Assembly (NCBI RefSeq): GCF_027568475.1
Contig: NZ_JANKZG010000015.1
Location: 1 to 34,597, forward strand
Source: Acinetobacter sp. HY1485
GTDB lineage: Bacteria > Pseudomonadota > Gammaproteobacteria > Pseudomonadales > Moraxellaceae
DNA length: 34,597 bases
Direction of reading: 5' to 3'
Position numbers and translations under genes: made by a program
Shown here: in pieces, positions 1-9,339 of the stretch
Layout of the letters: each line of letters begins with the position of its first letter
Position numbering within the stretch: position 1 is the stretch's first letter
Notes under the pieces: model-generated
Database searches by the model: none
Seen by the model: the letters and a program-made list of their open reading frames with translations, nothing else
Told to the model about the DNA's origin: nothing

Positions 1-810
1 ACTGTCAACTGCAAGGTTATTGGCAAGGCGTACATTTAAACCATCTGCTGTGGCAACCACGCCAATGTTGTTATTACTCAGCTGAGATGTATCGGTAACG
101 CCACCTGTCACTGCTAAGGTTTCACCGAGTTTACGTGAGGTTGTACCTGTATCGCCACCAAAGGTAATTGGTTTAATGACTTCAGTATTTAACGTACTTA
201 ACGCATCTCCAACGTTATTAGAGGTAGTCGTAGTGCCGTCTGTTTTTGTGGTGATGTAACTTGGTGCACTGATCGTCCCTGTAGTGGCATCATATGTTGC
301 GCCACCGCCTAAGTTCGATGCTGTGCTGTTACCTGATGCATCAGTTTTGTCACTGCCTGATTGTGCAAGTTGGTCAAGTTGACCTTTTGTTGCTGCATCA
401 CTTGCATTACTTCCATCTGCAATGTTGGTAATGGCTTTACCTGCACCATTAATACCATCTTTGGTTACGCTTGGTCCATTGGTCACCACTAAACCATTGC
501 TATCTAGTTTGCTATCACCTGTGGTGATACTGTCAACTGCAAGGTTATTGGCAAGGCGTACATTTAAACCATCTGCTGTGGCAACCACGCCAATGTTGTT
601 ATTACTCAGCTGAGATGTATCGGTAACGCCACCTGTCACTGCTAAGGTTTCACCGAGTTTACGTGAGGTTGTACCTGTATCGCCACCAAAGGTAATTGGT
701 TTAATGACCTCAGTATTTAACGTACTTAACGCATCTCCAACGTTATTAGAGGTGGTTGTGGTGCCGTCTGTTTTTGTGGTGGTATAACTTGGTGCACTGA
801 TCGTCCCTGT
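1..810 (-). repeat. 528-bp tandem stalk module (two visible copies, the left one cut)
   Basis: Bases 1-282 match 529-810 at a constant offset of 528 with only scattered differences. 528 is a multiple of three, so gain or loss of a module keeps the adhesin frame and changes stalk length by 176 residues. The left edge of the window falls inside the repeat, so the number of copies at the join is uncertain. Confidence 0.9.
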
Positions 811-2136
811 GTTTGTGTCAACACTAGTACTACCCCCTAAAGCTTGAGCGATTGAATTTGCAAGATTTGTACTAAAACCTTTAGCCTGCTTTAGTTGTGC
901 AACATTGACTGCATCAGTATCATTGGTACCTGCTGCTAAACCAGTCAATTGTCGTGTTATATTGTTGCTCGTATCACCTATTGAAACAGCACCATTAGTT
1001 GATTTCCACGTAGCCGTTGTGCTTGAAGAGGTTTTTGAAGTTAATGGATCATATCCCGTTACGCCTGCTGCCGTAGATGCAACTGAATTCGAACCTAATG
1101 CAACCCCACCTTGAGTAGTTGCAGAAGAGGAGGTCCCTAAAGCTGTGGCGTTTTTGCTAGTTGCTTGAGATAAATAACCAAGAGAAATTGAAGAGTCACC
1201 AGATGCTGTAGCACCAGCACCAGGTACATTTGTACTATTACCTGCTCCTACAGCAAGAGAATTAGCACCAGTTGCTTTTGTATCATTCCCTAATGCTGTA
1301 GATCCAACCCCTGTAGCTTGGGCACCAGCACCAAATGTTGATGAAGCTTCGCCTGAAGAAGAAGCATCATTACCTACAGCTAGTGTGTATTTCGCACTTG
1401 CAACTGTATTAAGACCAATCGCTGTTGCTTTTTCCTGGGTTGCCTGAGCATTTGCCCCAACCGCAGTTGTATTTGTTTGAGTTGCTTTTGTATTAGTACC
1501 TATAGCTGTTGAATTACTACCTGAAGCTGTTGAAGTTGCACCAAAACTTGCTGATGAATCTCCAGAAGAAACAGAGCCATTGCCAACTGCAGTAGATGTA
1601 TTACCTGAAGCAGTAGCACCAGCAGCACTATTTGATGAACCAGAGCCTAATGCTACTGAATTTAACCCAGAAGATGTAGCATTTTTACCTATTGCAATAG
1701 ATCGATCAGCATCTGAATGACTGCCTGTACCTACAGAAACTGAAAACTGTCCAATCGCACTTGCCCCTACCCCTAAAGCTTCAGCTGCTTGTCCAGAAGC
1801 AGTAGCACCATTACCGATAGAAAGAGAATCAGCACTAGTACATGATGCTTTTGCACCAAAACTACCAGATGCGCCTATAGCAATGCAAGTGGTAGAGTTA
1901 TGCGATGCAGAACCGATTGAAAAACCTTGATCATCTCCGGCAATTGTAGGGGCAGCCAACAAATTTTGTGCCGATATAGAAATTGAAAGAGTTGTTAAAA
2001 TCAACTTGATAGTATTTTTTATAGTTTTAGATTTATTAGAACTTGTACTTCCTTTACCTCTAGATTTAGCTGTTTCAGAAGTAACTGTCCAAGTGCCTAA
2101 AACAGTGTTCCATACAATTTTATAAATTTTATTCAT
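1..2136 (-). CDS. Trimeric autotransporter adhesin (YadA/Ata-like), 5' part, runs off the left edge
   Basis: This is a type Vc surface adhesin: it trimerises, is anchored in the outer membrane and displays a fibre for attachment. The ATG at 2136-2134 opens 712 codons without a stop, ending exactly on position 1. Residues 1 to about 62 form an extended signal peptide: the ESPR begins MNKIYKIVWN and the hydrophobic core ends near LLAA. About residues 63-330 are YadA-type head repeats rich in AxAxG, SxAxG and TAxG turns. A neck-like DAVNVAQL motif follows, then stalk modules that include a 176-residue tandem repeat. The start is preceded by AAGGA about 12 bases upstream. The anchor is missing here but an anchor in the same phase lies at 33368-34597, so the two are probably one gene across the circle junction. 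Family assignment is firm; the ligand is unknown. Confidence 0.93.
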   Translation of the reverse strand, partial: MNKIYKIVWNTVLGTWTVTSETAKSRGKGSTSSNKSKTIKNTIKLILTTLSISISAQNLLAAPTIAGDDQGFSIGSASHNSTTCIAIGASGSFGAKASCTSADSLSIGNGATASGQAAEALGVGASAIGQFSVSVGTGSHSDADRSIAIGKNATSSGLNSVALGSGSSNSAAGATASGNTSTAVGNGSVSSGDSSASFGATSTASGSNSTAIGTNTKATQTNTTAVGANAQATQEKATAIGLNTVASAKYTLAVGNDASSSGEASSTFGAGAQATGVGSTALGNDTKATGANSLAVGAGNSTNVPGAGATASGDSSISLGYLSQATSKNATALGTSSSATTQGGVALGSNSVASTAAGVTGYDPLTSKTSSSTTATWKSTNGAVSIGDTSNNITRQLTGLAAGTNDTDAVNVAQLKQAKGFSTNLANSIAQALGGSTSVDTNTGTISAPSYTTTKTDGTTTTSNNVGDALSTLNTEVIKPITFGGDTGTTSRKLGETLAVTGGVTDTSQLSNNNIGVVATADGLNVRLANNLAVDSITTGDSKLDSNGLVVTNGPSVTKDGINGAGKAITNIADGSNASDAATKGQLDQLAQSGSDKTDASGNSTASNLGGGATYDATTGTISAPSYITTKTDGTTTTSNNVGDALSTLNTEVIKPITFGGDTGTTSRKLGETLAVTGGVTDTSQLSNNNIGVVATADGLNVRLANNLAVDS

Positions 2137-2701
2137 TGTAAGATTTTTCCTTTTTTAATGATCGTGGTTGGTACAACAAGTTGTAAGTTTTTTTTAATAG
2201 GTAACTTTATGTAATCTTATATAGTAAAATTGGATAAATTAACAACAATAATGAAGAAAATATAAAGAAATAATGGAGATTTATTATAAGTTCTTAATAA
2301 TTATGGAAATAAAAAATATGATTAAATTTTATATTTTAATTGTTTTAATTAATTATATTTTTTCAAAAAATATTTTTCGGTAAAAAAATACTGTATATAA
2401 AGATTATCATAATATATTTTTTATATACATATAAACAAATTGATTCCAATTAATAAAAGAGAGATTGTAATTTGTCTCCCTAAGTATTCATTTAAATATT
2501 TCAATTTCTTAAAAATTATTGGGTAAACGCTGATAGTGCTTAATCCATATATATTTTATTTATTTAAAAATTAAAGTATTTTTTATCATTCCTAATTTTA
2601 GTAAGTAGCCACTCTACAAAATTGATTTTGTAAGTGGCATAAAAATATGTGCTATTACACCATATCATAATAACTTAAATTCTAATTGAGTATATATTGT
2701 G
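2137..2701. other. AT-rich intergenic region between adhesin start and gluconate operon end
   Basis: This 565-bp stretch holds no plausible gene on either strand. It should carry the adhesin promoter and leader (minus strand), but I could not pick a convincing -35/-10 pair in so AT-rich a sequence. The only clear structure is the hairpin at 2608-2638. Confidence 0.6.
2608..2638 (-). terminator. Long hairpin downstream of the gluconate operon
   Basis: GCCACT...TACAAAA pairs with TTTTGTA...AGTGGC, interrupted by one C/A mismatch, around a TTGA loop. It lies 64 bases past the stop of the last gene of the operon. The U-tract on the minus strand is poor, so a weak terminator or an mRNA-stabilising stem are both possible. 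Confidence 0.5.
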
Positions 2702-3460
2702 CTAAACAACCGCTGTCATACCACCATCTACAAAAATATTTTGTCCTGTAACAAAGTTACTTGCCGATGAGGCAAGAAAGATCAGCGTACCTGCTAACTC
2801 CTCAGGGCGACCCCAACGCCCAGCTGGTGTTCTTTGTTCAAGCCATGCTGTAAAATTCTCATCAGCAACAAGTGCACTATTCATATCTGTGGCAAAGTAC
2901 CCAGGAGATAGGGTATTCACTTGAATATTATGTCGTGCAAGATCAGCCGTCATCCCTCTAGTTAATAAAGCAACACCTCCTTTACTTGCAGCATATGGCG
3001 CAATTGTCTGACGCCCTAATTCTGACTGTACAGAAGCAATATTAATGATTTTACCTGATCCACGAAGAATCATATGAGGAACAATAAAACGAGATACATA
3101 AAAAACGCTTGATAAATTGGTTGCGATAATGTCATTCCAATCTGAAATTGGAAACTCTGAAAAAGGTGCACGACGTTGAATTCCAGCATTATTTACGAGG
3201 ATATCTGGCGTACCGAATTTTTCAATGAGCTCTTTAACGGCTGACTCTACACTATCGGCATCCTGCACATCAAATAAAGTAGTATCTGGTCGCACACCGT
3301 AAATGTTCTCCCACTCGTTCGCAGCGCTATTAAGTGATTTTAAATCCCGACCATGTAAAATGACACGTGCTCCTGCAGAAGCAAGTGCCTTGGCTAGAGT
3401 GTTACCAAGGCCACGCGAAGAACCAGTCACTAAAGCAAGCTTATTACTGAGATCAAACAT
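2702..3460 (-). CDS. SDR-family oxidoreductase, gluconate 5-dehydrogenase-like
   Basis: This is a cytosolic short-chain dehydrogenase of 252 aa, a normal length. It has the NAD(P)-binding TGSSRGLG at residues 12-19, the NNAG motif at 90-93, the catalytic Ser143 and the YxxxK pair Y156/K160. The C-terminal signature GQNIFVDGG is also present. Family members of the IdnO/Gno type interconvert gluconate and 5-ketogluconate, and the gluconate operon context supports that substrate. It starts 9 bases after the permease stop with a strong AAGGAA site, so it is translationally close to it. SDR substrate calls from sequence alone are uncertain; another sugar acid is possible. Confidence 0.82.
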   Translation of the reverse strand: MFDLSNKLALVTGSSRGLGNTLAKALASAGARVILHGRDLKSLNSAANEWENIYGVRPDTTLFDVQDADSVESAVKELIEKFGTPDILVNNAGIQRRAPFSEFPISDWNDIIATNLSSVFYVSRFIVPHMILRGSGKIINIASVQSELGRQTIAPYAASKGGVALLTRGMTADLARHNIQVNTLSPGYFATDMNSALVADENFTAWLEQRTPAGRWGRPEELAGTLIFLASSASNFVTGQNIFVDGGMTAVV

Positions 3461-3469
3461 AAAAATTCC

Positions 3470-4852
3470 TTAAATAATTGCATAAATTATAAGTATTATC
3501 ATAAAGCCAATCATGGACTCTAAAGCCTGTTGCATCGTCCAAGTTTTAAGGGTGGTTTTCACATCCATACCCATCAAACGTCCCATCAACCAAAATCCAC
3601 CATCGTTAACATGACCTGCAAATACTGAGCCTGCCGCTGTTGCTAAAGTAATACAGGCAAGCTCGACCGATGAAAAGCCTGCTCCAGCTACAGCAGAACC
3701 CAATAGACCCGCAGTTGTGACAAGAGCAACCGTCGCTGAGCCTTGAGCGACACGTAAAATAAGTGCAATCAGATAAGCTGCGAAGATTAACGGCAAACCA
3801 AAACCATTGAGACTATCGGCAAGCGCTGTCCCAATTCCTGATGCCCGAAGCACACCGCCAAACATACCACCTGCACCTGTTATTAATATGACTGAGCAAA
3901 TGGGACCAAGTGATCGGTCAACTGTTTTTTCAAGGGCAGTACCGTGTATGCCTCGTCGAGTCCCGAGTACAAACATAGCAATGATGAGTGCAATAAGTAA
4001 TGCAATTTCGCTCGTACCAATTAGAATAAGAGCACGTACCCATGTTTGATCACCATTAAGAATACCCGCAGCTATAAGCGTAGTTAGTCCTGTATTCATG
4101 AAAATAAGCAATAATGGGATAACAACAATACCAATAACAACACTAGCTGATGGTGGATTATTAGGTTTAACATCATCTTCAGGAGTACCAAAGAGACTTA
4201 AAACAGGCATTGGAATACGTTTATTTATAAATTTTGCCCATAAATAACCTGAAAGATACCAAGTTGGAAGGGCTACAATTAAACCAAGTATGAGCACAAT
4301 ACCAAGGTTTGCACCATAAGTTGCCGTTGCCGTAATAGGGCCTGGATGTGGTGGTAAAAAGATGTGCATCACTGAAAGCGCAGATGCAGAGGTAAGCCCA
4401 TACAACACAAGATTATGACCACCAAGACGTCGTGCAACAGCAAATACAATTGGAAGCATAACAATTAGACCAGCATCAAAGAAAATGGGAAAGCCCATAA
4501 TCAGCGAAGCAACACCAAGGGCAAAGGGTGCACGCTTTTCACCAAATACACTTACCATTTTATCTGCAAGGATTCGTGCTCCTCCGCTAGATTCGATCAA
4601 ACTACCAAGCATGGCACCTAGCCCGACTAATAGTGCGATATGACCTAGCGTGCCACTAAAGCTTGTAACAAGCACCTCAGTAACATTTTTAAGTGGAATA
4701 CCTGTCGTAATCGCTGTGAAGAGAGATACAACAATAAGTACCAAAAAAGCATGTAATTTCAGCTTGATGACCATGAATAAGATGAGCATGATAGATCCAG
4801 CTGCAATACCCAATAAAGGAAGGGTTCCTAATGTTTGCGTCCAGTGTTCCAT
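3470..4852 (-). CDS. Gluconate:H+ symporter, GntP family
   Basis: This is an inner-membrane permease of 460 aa with about 12-14 hydrophobic segments. It belongs to the GntP/GntT family, which imports gluconate and related sugar acids with protons. Family-like features include the GFPIFFDAGLIVMLPI stretch and the MHIFLPPHPGP loop in the first half, and AGSVFAGHVNDGGFWL near the C-terminus. I prefer the ATG at 4852, whose product begins MEHWTQ, because GGAGAA lies 7 bases upstream. The reading frame extends 12 codons further to a GTG at 4888, but that start has no good ribosome site. It is followed at once by the SDR gene and preceded by a 218-bp gap after gntK that holds an inverted repeat and may carry a second promoter. 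Confidence 0.93.
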   Translation of the reverse strand: MEHWTQTLGTLPLLGIAAGSIMLILFMVIKLKLHAFLVLIVVSLFTAITTGIPLKNVTEVLVTSFSGTLGHIALLVGLGAMLGSLIESSGGARILADKMVSVFGEKRAPFALGVASLIMGFPIFFDAGLIVMLPIVFAVARRLGGHNLVLYGLTSASALSVMHIFLPPHPGPITATATYGANLGIVLILGLIVALPTWYLSGYLWAKFINKRIPMPVLSLFGTPEDDVKPNNPPSASVVIGIVVIPLLLIFMNTGLTTLIAAGILNGDQTWVRALILIGTSEIALLIALIIAMFVLGTRRGIHGTALEKTVDRSLGPICSVILITGAGGMFGGVLRASGIGTALADSLNGFGLPLIFAAYLIALILRVAQGSATVALVTTAGLLGSAVAGAGFSSVELACITLATAAGSVFAGHVNDGGFWLMGRLMGMDVKTTLKTWTMQQALESMIGFMIILIIYAII

Positions 4853-4882
4853 TCTAAATTCTCCATTGAACGACGCGATCAC

Positions 4883-4904
4883 AATCACAAATAGATGTGT
4901 GATT
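4883..4904. promoter_or_regulatory. Inverted repeat upstream of the permease, possible operator
   Basis: AATCACA and TGTGATT are perfect 7-base arms separated by 8 bases, 31-52 bases upstream of the preferred permease start. The outward TCACA...TGTGA order is the reverse of a CRP site. A second short palindrome (CATCA-CA-TGATG) lies just beyond it, near 4911. Binding by a GntR- or LacI-type regulator encoded elsewhere is only an inference. Confidence 0.35.
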
Positions 4905-5070
4905 ACTGCTCATCACATGATGCTGTTCGTAGACATTATGAAAAGATTAATTTTTCTCTTTTTGTTTGTCTCTCATTAAAACTATAGCTAAACGCCATAA
5001 GAATTAATCAGTTACCTTTTATTATCCTGATTTATATGATTATCAAGATTCTTCATCCTTGAATACAGGT

Positions 5071-5562
5071 TTAGATTTCTAGTTTTTGAATAATTTGTTC
5101 AACGATTTGTTGGGGTGTGAATCTTATATCAATGAAAATTGCTTCATTTGCACTTGGTTCTTCCAATGTATCAAGTTGTGTTTGCAGCAAAGCAGGATCA
5201 AAAAAATGATCTTTTCGTTCTGCAAGGCGTTGTTTTAATAATTGATATGAACCCTTTAAATAAACAAATCGTACATTTTTATCATTTCCACGTAAAATAT
5301 CGCGATACGCTTGTTTAAGTGAAGAACAGGTAAAAACGGCTGTTTCCCCTAGTTTTTGCTTGTTTTCTATAGCTTTACGAATCGTTTGTAACCACGGAAA
5401 ACGATCTTCATCTGTTAAAGGAATACCTTGGCTCATCTTGTTTTTATTTTCAGCAGAATGATAAGTATCACCATCAATAAACTCACAATTCAACTGCTCT
5501 GACAATAATTCGCCAATTAAGGTTTTACCTGTGCCACAGACACCCATTGCAATCACAATCAT
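5071..5562 (-). CDS. gntK: Gluconokinase
   Basis: This is a 163-aa cytosolic kinase that phosphorylates D-gluconate with ATP to 6-phosphogluconate, the substrate of Edd. It has a Walker A loop GVCGTGKT at residues 7-14 and the family stretch FIDGDTYHSAENKNKM. The LTDEDRFPWL block and a KDHFFDPALLQTQLDTLE block near the end are also typical of GntK. Its length matches short bacterial gluconokinases. ATG at 5562 is supported by AAGGAAA upstream. It lies 98 bases after eda and 218 bases before the permease, all on the same strand. Confidence 0.95.
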   Translation of the reverse strand: MIVIAMGVCGTGKTLIGELLSEQLNCEFIDGDTYHSAENKNKMSQGIPLTDEDRFPWLQTIRKAIENKQKLGETAVFTCSSLKQAYRDILRGNDKNVRFVYLKGSYQLLKQRLAERKDHFFDPALLQTQLDTLEEPSANEAIFIDIRFTPQQIVEQIIQKLEI

Positions 5563-5660
5563 AGATATTTCCTTTTTCTAATCTTGTGAAAAATAGACTT
5601 CACACAAGATACCTATATTTTACGTGCGATCAAAATCCCTTGATCTGGTTGGTATAGCAT

Positions 5661-6290
5661 TTAATAATTATTTAGTTGACTTGCTAGTTGAGCTAAACGT
5701 GTAATTTCAGCCCAATCTTGTGAAGTAACTGCTGTTTTTGGAGTTAGCCATGAGCCACCGACACAGACCACATTTGGTTGCTTTAAAAAATCTGGAGCGG
5801 TCTGTGCTGTAATGCCACCTGTTGGACAAAAACGTAAGTTAGGAAAAGGGCCATAGAGTGCCTGAAGCATCGCAATTCCACCTGCTTGTTGGGCAGGAAA
5901 AAATTTTACAATGTCATACTCTAACTCAATGGCTTGGATTAAATCGCTAGGCGTCATTACACCAGGAAGTAAAGGTAAACCTGCATCTTGTGCTGCTAAA
6001 TGTAAGTCTTTTGTTAAACCTGGGGATACACCAAATTGAGCACCTGCTTTTTTAGCTTGGGCACAATGTTCTGACTTAGTAATTGTACCTACACCCACCA
6101 CAATATCGTCAGCCAATTGACTAGCACGCTCAATTGCAGCAAGCCCAGCAGCTGTACGTAAAGTAATTTCGAGAACTTTTACGCCACCTGTATGTAAAGC
6201 ACGTGAAACATGCTCTCCTTGTTCTGCCGACTCAAATGCCAATACAGGAATGACAGGGCCTAACTGAACTAGATCTTTAATTTTAACCAT
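5661..6290 (-). CDS. eda: KDPG aldolase (2-keto-3-deoxy-6-phosphogluconate aldolase)
   Basis: This 209-aa class I aldolase cleaves KDPG to pyruvate and glyceraldehyde 3-phosphate, the last specific step of the Entner-Doudoroff path. E41 and R45 in EITLRT and the Schiff-base lysine K129 in [10 protein letters not shown] match the family, as do GVGTI near 66-70 and the phosphate-binding TGG near residue 158. The ATG overlaps the end of edd by 8 bases and its ribosome site (AGGTGA) lies inside the edd coding end, so the two are translationally coupled. Confidence 0.96.
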   Translation of the reverse strand: MVKIKDLVQLGPVIPVLAFESAEQGEHVSRALHTGGVKVLEITLRTAAGLAAIERASQLADDIVVGVGTITKSEHCAQAKKAGAQFGVSPGLTKDLHLAAQDAGLPLLPGVMTPSDLIQAIELEYDIVKFFPAQQAGGIAMLQALYGPFPNLRFCPTGGITAQTAPDFLKQPNVVCVGGSWLTPKTAVTSQDWAEITRLAQLASQLNNY

Positions 6291-8127
6291 TTAATTCACC
6301 TGAAATTGTTCCAAATACGGAAGCTCCATGTTCTGCGGGTGCTGCGGCTGCACGGAATACGCCAAATAATTCACGACCAAAACCAATTTCATTTTCTGCC
6401 TGATGTTGTGGTTGTGCTACAGGACGTGTTTGCCAAGTTTGTTCGTCTATTTCAATATCAAGAATGCCCGCTTCTGCATCAATGAGTAGCATATCTCCTG
6501 TTTGAACTTTAGCGATTGGGCCATTTAATAAAGCTTCAGGCGATAAATGAATAACAGCAGGTACTTTGCCTGATGCCCCAGACATACGCCCATCTGTTAC
6601 TAAAGCCACATGAAAACCTTGGTCTTGTAACACCCCTAATACAGGGGTTAGGCGATGTAATTCGGGCATACCATTGGCACGAGCACCTTGAAAACGAACC
6701 ACCGCGATAAAGTCTCGGTGTAATTCACCTCGATCAAATGCATCTTTTACGGCTTCTTGTGAATCAAATACAATGGCAGGGGCTCTAACTTTACGATGCT
6801 CAGGTGCAACGGCTGAAATTTTAATGACACCACGCCCTAAGCGACCTTGCATTAAACGTAAACCACCATCGGGTTGAAACGGTGCATCAATACTGCGTAA
6901 TACTTTTTCATCAAGGCTTTGAGCGACACTATCTACCCACACAAGTTTGCCATCAATTAATTTAGGTTCTTTGGTGTAATGTTCTAAGCCTTTTCCTGCC
7001 ACAGTTGTTACATCATTATGTAATAATCCCACCTCAAGTAAATTACGAACGAGAAAGGCAACCCCACCTGCAGCGTGAAAATGGTTGACATCAGCTTTAC
7101 CATTTGGATAAATTTTTGCAAGTAAAGGCACAACTGCAGATAACTCATCAAAATCATCCCAATCAATTAAGATACCTGCAGCACGGGCAATTGCAATAAG
7201 ATGTAGCGTATGGTTGGTTGAGCCACCGGTAGCAAGGAGTGCCACAATTCCATTGATAATTGCTTTTTCGTCAATGACATGACCAATTGGCGTGTAATTT
7301 CCACGATCAGCCGTTAGATCAAGTACACGAATGGCAGCTTCTGCAGTCAGAGCATCACGTAATGGCGTATGCGGATGAACAAAGGCAGAGCTTGGCAAAT
7401 GTAAACCCATGATTTCCATTAACATCTGATTACTATTTGCAGTACCGTAAAATGTACATGTCCCTTGCCCATGATAGGCAGCAGATTCTGCTTCTAGTAA
7501 AGCATCTCGTCCAATTTGACCTGTTGCAAATTGCTGACGAATTTTGGCTTTATCATCATTAGATAAGCCGCTGGTCATCGGGCCTGCGGGGACAAAAATA
7601 GTAGGTAAGTAACCGAACTGCAAAGCACCTATGAGTAATCCTGGTACAATTTTGTCACAAATTCCTAGACATAATGTAGCATCAAACATATTGTGAGACA
7701 GTGCAATCGCTGTACTCATAGCAATCGTTTCACGCGAAAAAAGTGAGAGTTCCATGCCTGCATTACCTTGGGTAATACCATCACACATTGCAGGTACACC
7801 ACCTGCAAACTGGGCAACACCTCCATTTTTTCTAGCGGCATTTTTGATTAAATCAGGGAAATTTTTATAAGGTGCATGTGCCGAAAGCATTTCATTGTAT
7901 GCAGATACAATACCAATGTTGGGTTGATTGCCTACTTTAATAATGAGTTTTTCAGGGTCTTCCATACCTGCAAACCCATGTGCTAAGTTAGCACAGGAAA
8001 GTACACCACGAGCAGGGAATTTACCTTGAGCATGTTCAATGTGCTGTAAATATGCAGAACGTGTTTTGTAACTACGTGCAATGACACGTTGGGTCACTTT
8101 TTTTAATATAGGATTCGGCATATCCAT
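6283..8127 (-). CDS. edd: Phosphogluconate dehydratase
   Basis: This 614-aa IlvD/Edd-family iron-sulfur enzyme dehydrates 6-phosphogluconate to KDPG. The likely cluster cysteines are visible: C115 in MCDGITQG, C157 in LGICDK, and C224 in GTCTFYG. Blocks around [10 protein letters not shown] and [14 protein letters not shown] are typical. The length is that of full-size Edd, with no truncation. The ATG at 8127 is preceded by AAGGAGA at ideal spacing. It is the first gene of a minus-strand run edd-eda-gntK-permease-SDR that would take gluconate from outside the cell to pyruvate and triose phosphate. Confidence 0.97.
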   Translation of the reverse strand: MDMPNPILKKVTQRVIARSYKTRSAYLQHIEHAQGKFPARGVLSCANLAHGFAGMEDPEKLIIKVGNQPNIGIVSAYNEMLSAHAPYKNFPDLIKNAARKNGGVAQFAGGVPAMCDGITQGNAGMELSLFSRETIAMSTAIALSHNMFDATLCLGICDKIVPGLLIGALQFGYLPTIFVPAGPMTSGLSNDDKAKIRQQFATGQIGRDALLEAESAAYHGQGTCTFYGTANSNQMLMEIMGLHLPSSAFVHPHTPLRDALTAEAAIRVLDLTADRGNYTPIGHVIDEKAIINGIVALLATGGSTNHTLHLIAIARAAGILIDWDDFDELSAVVPLLAKIYPNGKADVNHFHAAGGVAFLVRNLLEVGLLHNDVTTVAGKGLEHYTKEPKLIDGKLVWVDSVAQSLDEKVLRSIDAPFQPDGGLRLMQGRLGRGVIKISAVAPEHRKVRAPAIVFDSQEAVKDAFDRGELHRDFIAVVRFQGARANGMPELHRLTPVLGVLQDQGFHVALVTDGRMSGASGKVPAVIHLSPEALLNGPIAKVQTGDMLLIDAEAGILDIEIDEQTWQTRPVAQPQHQAENEIGFGRELFGVFRAAAAPAEHGASVFGTISGELNG

Positions 8128-8942
8128 GCTAAAATCTCCTTTTCAACCTAATATCCGATAATTTAATTATCATTTAATAAGTAAAATAACACCTATAGTT
8201 TTAAATACTTATATTTCTTAGAAGCATAAAGACCTAGTTTACTGATTAAAACAATATCTCACCTAATTTCGAAGCTACAATAAAATGACTTCAACATCAA
8301 TACGACTAAATATATTTGATTAATGCATTAATCTAGTTATCTAATTTAAGCAATTTTCTAAAAATCAACCTTACATATCAGCCTAAGTCTTTGAATAAAA
8401 TTTAATTAATAACAAGAAATTTAAATCAAAAATTAGTTATAGTCCTAACTTTGATAATTGATATTGCCGTTTTAATCTATCTGATTTATGAGTTTTACAA
8501 AATATGTATCTAGTCATTATTGTTTACAGATAAACTTTCTTCTTCAGAAAGTTGAGAAATTTTCTTAGTTTTAAGTGTTAAAAACAATCAACTAAATAGA
8601 CAGCTTTTATAATTAATATTATATATATTTTTAATAAAAACATATTTAGTTCCATTTTTTGATAGACCATTTCATCCTTAAATGGTATTCAGACAAGCTG
8701 TTGATATTTTCAATATATAAGAATAAATTAAATCAAAAATACCTTGCTCTATAAATCTTATGTGGCAGTAGTTCACTAATAATTTTTATTATGTAACCAA
8801 TAGCTTAAAAAGATAAATGTTGATTTTAATTTCGCTCAAACAACTGCTATAGTGTTTATATGCTTAATTATCGTGCTATAAGAAGTGTAGTAAAGAGAAT
8901 CAATAAGATATGGGCTTACTACTTAAGTTTTGGCGTTAAGGA
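8128..8942. other. Very AT-rich intergenic region upstream of the gluconate operon
   Basis: This 815-bp stretch holds no gene I can support and no regulator, which is notable for a gluconate operon. It should contain the edd promoter. Two structures stand out: a perfect inverted repeat GATAATT-T-AATTATC at 8157-8171, 30 bases before edd and possibly an operator, and a small hairpin AACTTTC/GAAAGTT at 8533-8553. Confidence 0.55.
8157..8171. promoter_or_regulatory. Perfect inverted repeat just upstream of edd
   Basis: GATAATT and AATTATC flank a single T, ending 30 bases before the edd start codon. The position is right for a repressor site, but AT-rich palindromes arise by chance in this background. 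Confidence 0.3.
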
Positions 8943-9251
8943 ATGATCGAAGCATTGGTATTTCTACTGATGACCTTGGTCACCAATAAAGTCTGTGATA
9001 TTAATAACCTGAAGTAATAGCAGCCGCTTTATTTCAAGGAACAAAGTGAAATCCAAATCAAGGCAAAAGTCGAAGCCCAATAGCAACTCATTCAAGCAGA
9101 GCAAAATTATAATGAAAAACTTAAATAAATCATCATGATGCTGATCTTGCTTATACTCGGGCGGATAGCTTGCCAAAGTAACGTAATCTCAAGTTGCATT
9201 ACAGAATATCGAAACATGGCAAAAGTTGCTGATGTGGAGCTAAAATTCTAA
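8943..9251 (+). pseudogene. Dead small gene with four in-frame stop codons
   Basis: One plus-strand frame reads MIEALVFLLMTLVTNK, then a Gln/Lys/Glu-rich middle (EIQIKAKVEAQ, LIQAEQNYNEKLK), then a second hydrophobic stretch (MMLILLILGRIA), over 103 codons to a final TAA. The four internal stops fall where CAA or CAG would fit the composition, each one C-to-T change away. The two hydrophobic segments around a charged middle suggest a small membrane protein. I do not recognise the family. Confidence 0.45.
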
Positions 9252-9339
9252 TTGACATTAATTTTAACTCTTAAAATAAAATTTATATGTAATGTATGTG
9301 TTTTTAAATTAAAATCATGTAGTTCAAAAGTATTTAATA

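Noticed and set aside
4883..4904. CRP site upstream of the permease
   Set aside because: The half-sites are in the opposite order (TCACA...TGTGA) to the CRP consensus TGTGA-N6-TCACA.
8850..8885. Possible XerC/XerD (pdif) site near AAGAAGT / ATAAGAAGTG
   Set aside because: The left arm resembles a XerC half-site on the reverse strand, but the XerD half does not match at a 6-base spacing. I found no convincing pdif site in the window.
8964..9176. Minus-strand 70-codon frame opposite the relic at 8943-9251
   Set aside because: Its composition fits a shadow of the plus-strand relic, which reads protein-like in one frame, and it has no ribosome site.
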